A stretch of DNA of 10,374 bases, from assembly GCA_003157675.1 (NCBI GenBank), contig PMKG01000332.1:1-10374 (forward strand). Direction: 5' to 3'. The position numbers and the translations under genes are program-made. Numbering within the stretch: the stretch's first letter is position 1; the number at the start of each line of letters is the position of its first letter. This stretch comes from Acidobacteriota bacterium. Its GTDB lineage: Bacteria; Acidobacteriota; Vicinamibacteria; Vicinamibacterales; Fen-181. Positions 7,004 through 10,374 of the stretch are shown piece after piece. Under the pieces are notes generated by a model that saw only the letters and a program-made list of their open reading frames with translations, was not told the origin of the DNA and ran no database searches.

Positions 7004-7784
7004 GCCCCACCTCGGGGACCGCGGCGGCCCATTCGAGCCACTCGGTCAGCGCCTCGATATTCCACTCGCCCCACACCGTTCGCCGAGCTTCTTGGTACAG
7101 CCGGCGGATGCGCTTGTGCTGTTCGTAGATCGGCTGCTCGCCGTCGATGGTGACGAACCGGAAGATGACGGCCAGGTTCTCGTACTCGCGCATCACCCGC
7201 GAGGCGAACGCCCGGTAGCTGATGATGGGGTCCTGCAGGTGGGTCACGTCCTGTCCGGCGTCGTAGAACTTCGGTGCGCGGGCGGACGCGACGCGGCTGG
7301 TGGACGTATCGAGGGACACCGTGAAGTTGAAAACGATATCCGGCCAGAACAGCGGGGCGTACGCGTGGAGGACCCAGTCGAGGTCGAGGCCGCGGGCCGC
7401 GTCTCGCGCGAGGCCGGTGAAGAGATACCGGTCGGCGATCACCACCTGGCCGCTCCACAGCGCGGGGAGGATCTCCTGCTCGAGTCGATTCCGGAAGTCG
7501 GCGGCCTGCAGCAGGCAGAGCTCCTCCGGACTGAGCGCGTGCGCCTTTCGACGCGCCTGGAGCAGCGGCTTGATGAGCGGCGACGACCCTCCCTTGGTCA
7601 CGAACACGCGGTGGCCCTGGCTCTCGAGCCACCTCGCGAAGAGCTTGCGCTGCGTCGTCTTGCCGGAGCCGTCCGGCCCTTCGAACGCGACGAGCAGCCC
7701 GCGCGTCTCTTCGTGTCTTCGCAGCAGATCGCGGACCCGCCTGGGCGTGCGCGTCCCGGGTTGGCGACCTGATCGAGCAGCCAT
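6993..7784 (-). CDS. Thymidylate-kinase-like P-loop kinase (active-site intact)
   Basis: This 263-residue protein has a clear TMK-like core: Walker A EGPDGSGKTT (35-44, Lys42), an acceptor region with LLQAADFRNR (91-100), VVIADRY (114-120) with the DRY motif, RGLDLDWVL (131-139), and a lid-side segment PKFYDAGQDV (171-180). It lacks the standard dTMP-site layout of housekeeping Tmk and has a basic N-terminal extension of about 28 residues. It also has a tryptophan-rich C-terminal tail (Trp238, 241, 249, 252). I therefore call it a TMK-superfamily kinase whose acceptor, dTMP or something else, is unproven. ATG at 7784 is set by AGGAG (7790-7794), five bases upstream. The frame remains open upstream to 8474, but that is antisense to the CotH-like gene. 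It heads a two-gene unit with the degenerate paralogue. A TACAAT box lies 35 bases upstream of the start. Confidence 0.88.
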   Translation of the reverse strand: MAARSGRQPGTRTPRRVRDLLRRHEETRGLLVAFEGPDGSGKTTQRKLFARWLESQGHRVFVTKGGSSPLIKPLLQARRKAHALSPEELCLLQAADFRNRLEQEILPALWSGQVVIADRYLFTGLARDAARGLDLDWVLHAYAPLFWPDIVFNFTVSLDTSTSRVASARAPKFYDAGQDVTHLQDPIISYRAFASRVMREYENLAVIFRFVTIDGEQPIYEQHKRIRRLYQEARRTVWGEWNIEALTEWLEWAAAVPEVGREA

Positions 7785-7818
7785 GGGAACTCCTGCGGGA
7801 ACCGTTGGGCGCGCCGGT

Positions 7819-7824
7819 ATTGTA
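7819..7824 (-). promoter_or_regulatory. Candidate -10 box (TACAAT) for the kinase pair
   Basis: The minus strand reads GCTACAATACC in the 124-base divergent gap. Transcription would begin near 7812, giving a leader of about 28 bases that includes the AGGAG ribosome binding site of the TMK-like gene. As at the two other leftward -10 candidates in this window, no good -35 hexamer is seen. Confidence 0.4.
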
Positions 7825-7851
7825 GCGCACCCGTCACGCCCCGGCCGCCGG

Positions 7852-7880
7852 TTGACTTCACCCGCGGTCGGGCATACGGT
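7852..7880 (+). promoter_or_regulatory. Candidate sigma-70-type promoter for the CotH-like gene
   Basis: TTGACT (7852-7857, five of six matches to TTGACA) is separated by 17 bases from TACGGT (7875-7880), which keeps the first two and the last consensus bases of the -10 box. The start site would lie near 7887. This favours the ATG at 7909 over the in-frame ATG at 7882. A GGGGG at 7897-7901 precedes the start by seven bases. Confidence 0.35.
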
Positions 7881-7908
7881 GATGTCGTCGTCACCTGGGG
7901 GTATTGCG

Positions 7909-9153
7909 ATGGCGAGACGATCGGCCTCCGTTCGGCGGCTCGCGGGCGGGGGCGCGGTCGCTGCGCTCGTTGGCTTCCTGCTCGCCGCGATGGCGAACCC
8001 GGTGGCATCCGCCGCGTCGCGTTCGACGCCCGGGCCGGCGGTGTCCGGTCTCGGCCAGGTGTCCTCGGGGCAGGCCGGGAAGACGCCCGCCGCGAAGGCG
8101 CCCGGCAAGAAGGACCCGTTAGCCAGGCTCAGCGAGCCGTGGCCCGACGCCGAGCAGTTGGCGTCGAGCCGCGTCGCGGCCGAGAACCGGCCGCTGTTCG
8201 GGAGCGACGAGCCGCTCGCCTTCACGCTCACCGCGGATTTCGCGGCGATCAACAGGGAGCGCGACGAGACCAGCACCAGGCGCTTCCCGGCCGTGATGCA
8301 AACGCAGGATGACGGCGGCAGCACCGTCTCGATCCCGGTGCAGCTCAGTGCGCGCGGCCACGCCCGCCGGAACGTGCTAGTGTGCTCGGTGGTCCCGCTG
8401 CGGCTCGAGTTCTCGAAGAAGGATGTGAAGGGCACGGTCCTCGACGGCCAGCGCGAGCTGAAGCTGGTGACCAACTGCCAGAACGACCGGTATTACGAGC
8501 AGTACGTGCTGAGCGAGTACCTGGCCTACCGGCTCTACGCCCTCTTGACCCCGAAGTCATTCCGGACGCGCCTGGTCACGGCGACCTACGTGGACTCGGC
8601 CAGGAACAAGACGCCGGTCCCCCGCTACGGGATGCTCGTCGAGCACGATGACGATCTCGCTCGTCGGCTCGAGGGGCGGATCGCCGGGCTTCCCAAGCGG
8701 CCGTTCATGGCGTTCGACCAGGACGCGCTCACCTGGATGTTCCTCGTGCAGTTCATGATCGGTAACACGGACTACTCGATCATGGCGCTTCACAACATCA
8801 GGATCGTGTCGGACCGCCGCGGGACGCTCTACCCCGTCGGCTACGACTTCGACTACTCCGGGCTCGTCAACACCGGATACGCTGTGGCGGACAAGCGGCT
8901 TGGGATCTACTCGGTCCGCGAGCGCCTGTACCGGGGGCCGTGCCGCACCGCCCGTGAGTTCGAACCCTTTCTGGCGACACTCCGCGCGAGGGGGTCGGAC
9001 ATGCTGGCGCTTGTCGACGCCATCCCGGATGCCACGCCGGGAACTCGCCAGGATGCCAGGAAATACCTGAACGAGTTCCTGTCACTCGTCGGCGACCCGC
9101 GGCGCATCCAGCGCGCGTTCGACAAGTCCTGCGTGTCCGCCGGGGGCATGTGA
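7909..9153 (+). CDS. Secreted CotH-kinase-like protein (distant)
   Basis: The 414-residue protein starts with a signal peptide (about residues 1-36: basic MARRSASVRR, hydrophobic 15-28, then VASA), followed by a low-complexity Ala/Gly/Pro/Lys linker to about 70. The rest resembles the order of CotH-kinase features: ARGHARR (148-154, compare RGNSSR) with following basic residues, KLVTNC (185-190), a helix with YVLSEYLAYRLYALL (199-213), RYGMLVE (239-245), then NTDYS (286-290), LHNIRI (294-299) and YPVGYDFDYSG (308-318) near the metal-binding position. CotH proteins are atypical kinases that phosphorylate spore-coat or secreted proteins, or envelope adaptors in environmental bacteria. The match is by motif order only, so a plain secreted protein of unknown function remains possible. 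Three cysteines (159, 190, 345) plus Cys408 could form disulfides. It is followed after 71 bases by a secreted phosphatase gene on the same strand. Confidence 0.6.
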   Translation: MARRSASVRRLAGGGAVAALVGFLLAAMANPVASAASRSTPGPAVSGLGQVSSGQAGKTPAAKAPGKKDPLARLSEPWPDAEQLASSRVAAENRPLFGSDEPLAFTLTADFAAINRERDETSTRRFPAVMQTQDDGGSTVSIPVQLSARGHARRNVLVCSVVPLRLEFSKKDVKGTVLDGQRELKLVTNCQNDRYYEQYVLSEYLAYRLYALLTPKSFRTRLVTATYVDSARNKTPVPRYGMLVEHDDDLARRLEGRIAGLPKRPFMAFDQDALTWMFLVQFMIGNTDYSIMALHNIRIVSDRRGTLYPVGYDFDYSGLVNTGYAVADKRLGIYSVRERLYRGPCRTAREFEPFLATLRARGSDMLALVDAIPDATPGTRQDARKYLNEFLSLVGDPRRIQRAFDKSCVSAGGM

Positions 9154-9157
9154 ATCG

Positions 9158-9171
9158 CCGCGACCCCGCGG
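9158..9171 (+). terminator. Short GC hairpin after the CotH-like gene
   Basis: CCGCG (9158-9162), loop ACCC, CGCGG (9167-9171) form a five-base-pair stem four bases after the stop codon, followed by TTCCTGT rather than a T run. It could slow polymerase or cap the messenger end. It is too weak to call a sure intrinsic terminator, and the next gene is close downstream on the same strand. Confidence 0.22.
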
Positions 9172-9224
9172 TTCCTGTCAGCCCGAGGCGGGCGTGGGGG
9201 CGTGCCTGATAGAGTCGATGGAGT

Positions 9225-10374
9225 ATGAAGACCCGTCACCGATTGGCACGGCGAATCCTCCCGGCCTGTCTCGTCGCCGCGCTGCTCCTCACGCTGCACG
9301 CGGCACCCCCCGCGCCCGCGCGCGTGGTCGTGGTGCCGGACGTGCACGGCGCATACACGGAACTGGTGGCGCTCCTGCAGCGCACGCGGCTCATCGACGG
9401 GAACCTTAAGTGGACGGGCGGCTCGACCACGCTGGTGCAGCTGGGCGACGTGATCGATCGGGGAGCCCGATCGCGCGAGTGCCTCGACCTGCTGATGTCG
9501 CTCGAGCGCCAGGCGCCGAAAGCGGGCGGCAAGGTGATACCGCTGCTCGGGAATCACGAAGTCATGAACGTGATGGGCGATTTGCGGTACGTGACGCCGG
9601 AGATCTACCGCACCTTCGCCACCGGAGACTCGGAGAAGCGGCGCGATCAGGCGTTCAGCGACTACCTCAAGTTCCTGGCGGCCCACGACGGCCGTTCCCA
9701 CCCGACGGTGTCACCTGCCGATGAGACCACTCGCAAGACCTGGATGGACGAGCATCCGCCGGGTTTCGTCGAGTACCGCGAGGCGTTCGGACCGACCGGC
9801 CAGTACGGGCGGTGGATCCGCGCGCACCACGCGATCGTCCAGATTGCCGACGGCCTGTTCGTGCATGGCGGCCTGAATCCGACGCTCGAGTTTGGAAACG
9901 CTCGTGAACTGGACGGCCGGGTGACCGCGGAACTGTCGGCGTTCGACTCGATCTGGCGCACGCTCGTCGACAGCCAGGTGGTCTGGCGGTACATGACGCT
10001 CGCCGAGGGAGTGCGGTTCGCGCAGGAGGAGCTGAAGTGGCTGCAGGCCGGCGGAAAGACCGCGACGCCGGACGGGGACAGCGCGGCGCTGAAATTCCTG
10101 GGCTACGAGCACTGGATGGCGGCCTCGCCTGAAGGCCCGCTGTGGTACCGCGGCCTGGCCGAGGGACCAGAAGACGGGCTCATCGATGCGGTGAAAGCGA
10201 TGCTCGAGCGGCTCCAGGCCCGGTACATCGTCGTCGGCCACACGGTCGTGTCGAAGACCGACGTGACGGTACGCTTCGGGGATCGCGTGTTCCTTCTCGA
10301 TACGGGCATGCTCGAGGAGGCATTCGGCGGCCGGGCGACGCTACTGGAGATCCGGAACGGCCAATTCACGACGT
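9225..10374 (+). CDS. Secreted Shewanella-like PPP-family phosphatase (3' end outside window)
   Basis: At least 383 residues are visible and the frame runs off the window. An N-terminal signal sequence (about 1-31: MKTRHRLARR, hydrophobic 11-25, Ala/Pro-rich) predicts export. The PPP metallophosphatase signatures are complete: PDVHG (38-42, Asp39 and His41), GDVIDRG (74-80), GNHE (109-112), HGG (214-216) and GHT (338-340). NHEVMNVMGDLRY (110-122) is the form seen in Shewanella-like (SLP) phosphatases, which act on phosphoserine/threonine or phosphotyrosine. The two-metal site should be functional. ATG at 9225 is the first start after an in-frame TAG at 9210. Its ribosome site is poor, GGAG with a one-base gap, so initiation may be weak or leaderless. 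It lies 71 bases after the CotH-like gene and could be co-transcribed with it. Confidence 0.9.
   Translation, partial: MKTRHRLARRILPACLVAALLLTLHAAPPAPARVVVVPDVHGAYTELVALLQRTRLIDGNLKWTGGSTTLVQLGDVIDRGARSRECLDLLMSLERQAPKAGGKVIPLLGNHEVMNVMGDLRYVTPEIYRTFATGDSEKRRDQAFSDYLKFLAAHDGRSHPTVSPADETTRKTWMDEHPPGFVEYREAFGPTGQYGRWIRAHHAIVQIADGLFVHGGLNPTLEFGNARELDGRVTAELSAFDSIWRTLVDSQVVWRYMTLAEGVRFAQEELKWLQAGGKTATPDGDSAALKFLGYEHWMAASPEGPLWYRGLAEGPEDGLIDAVKAMLERLQARYIVVGHTVVSKTDVTVRFGDRVFLLDTGMLEEAFGGRATLLEIRNGQFTT

Noticed and set aside
6993..7784. Housekeeping thymidylate kinase (tmk)
   Set aside because: The P-loop and DRY fit the superfamily, but the extended N-terminus, Trp-rich tail, altered acceptor region and pairing with a degenerate paralogue do not fit a standard tmk, so no gene symbol was given.
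7300..7908. Upstream extension of the CotH-like frame
   Set aside because: It runs antisense through the TMK-like gene, and a signal peptide begins at 7909.
7785..8474. Upstream extension of the TMK-like kinase frame
   Set aside because: It crosses the divergent promoter gap and is antisense to the CotH-like gene; AGGAG fixes the start at 7784.

Overview
The window is densely coded, GC-rich bacterial DNA with strongly GC-biased third codon positions. I see no rRNA, tRNA, mobile element or CRISPR array. The gene content fits a free-living soil or environmental bacterium, most likely Acidobacteriota (Vicinamibacteria-like): a very large secreted Asp-box (sortilin/VPS10-like) beta-propeller protein, an MsbA-type exporter, a CotH-like secreted protein and a secreted Shewanella-like PPP phosphatase. 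This assignment is inferred from gene families and composition, because the window holds no phylogenetic marker.

Layout, left to right. (i) A leftward group: a DNPH1/Rcl-like deoxynucleotide N-hydrolase (3754->3299), a 1047-residue secreted Asp-box propeller protein (3272->129), and the N-terminus of an acylphosphatase (78->1, cut by the window edge). (ii) A 108-base divergent gap with candidate promoters for both sides and an unusual leader in front of the exporter. (iii) A rightward pair: an ABC exporter half-transporter (3863-5587) followed two bases later by a cytoplasmic two-HKD phospholipase-D-family protein (5590-6441). (iv) A leftward pair of thymidylate-kinase-like P-loop proteins. 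The upstream one (7784->6993) has an intact ATP site. The downstream one (7003->6434) starts inside it and has a degenerate ATP site. Its 3' end overlaps the 3' end of the PLD gene by eight bases. (v) A 124-base divergent promoter gap. (vi) A rightward pair of exported proteins: a CotH-kinase-like protein (7909-9153) and a secreted PPP-family phosphatase (9225 to the window end, incomplete).

How the genes may work together is mostly inference. The exporter/PLD pair and the kinase/degenerate-kinase pair face each other with no gap and could form one functional island (membrane export, phosphodiester chemistry, nucleotide or other small-molecule phosphorylation). The CotH-like protein and the PPP phosphatase would both act outside the cytoplasm, making a possible extracytoplasmic kinase/phosphatase pair. 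The DNPH1-like hydrolase and the TMK-like kinases share a nucleotide-monophosphate theme but lie in different transcription units. The strongest candidates for something undescribed are the tandem kinase/pseudokinase pair and its packing against the exporter/PLD operon.
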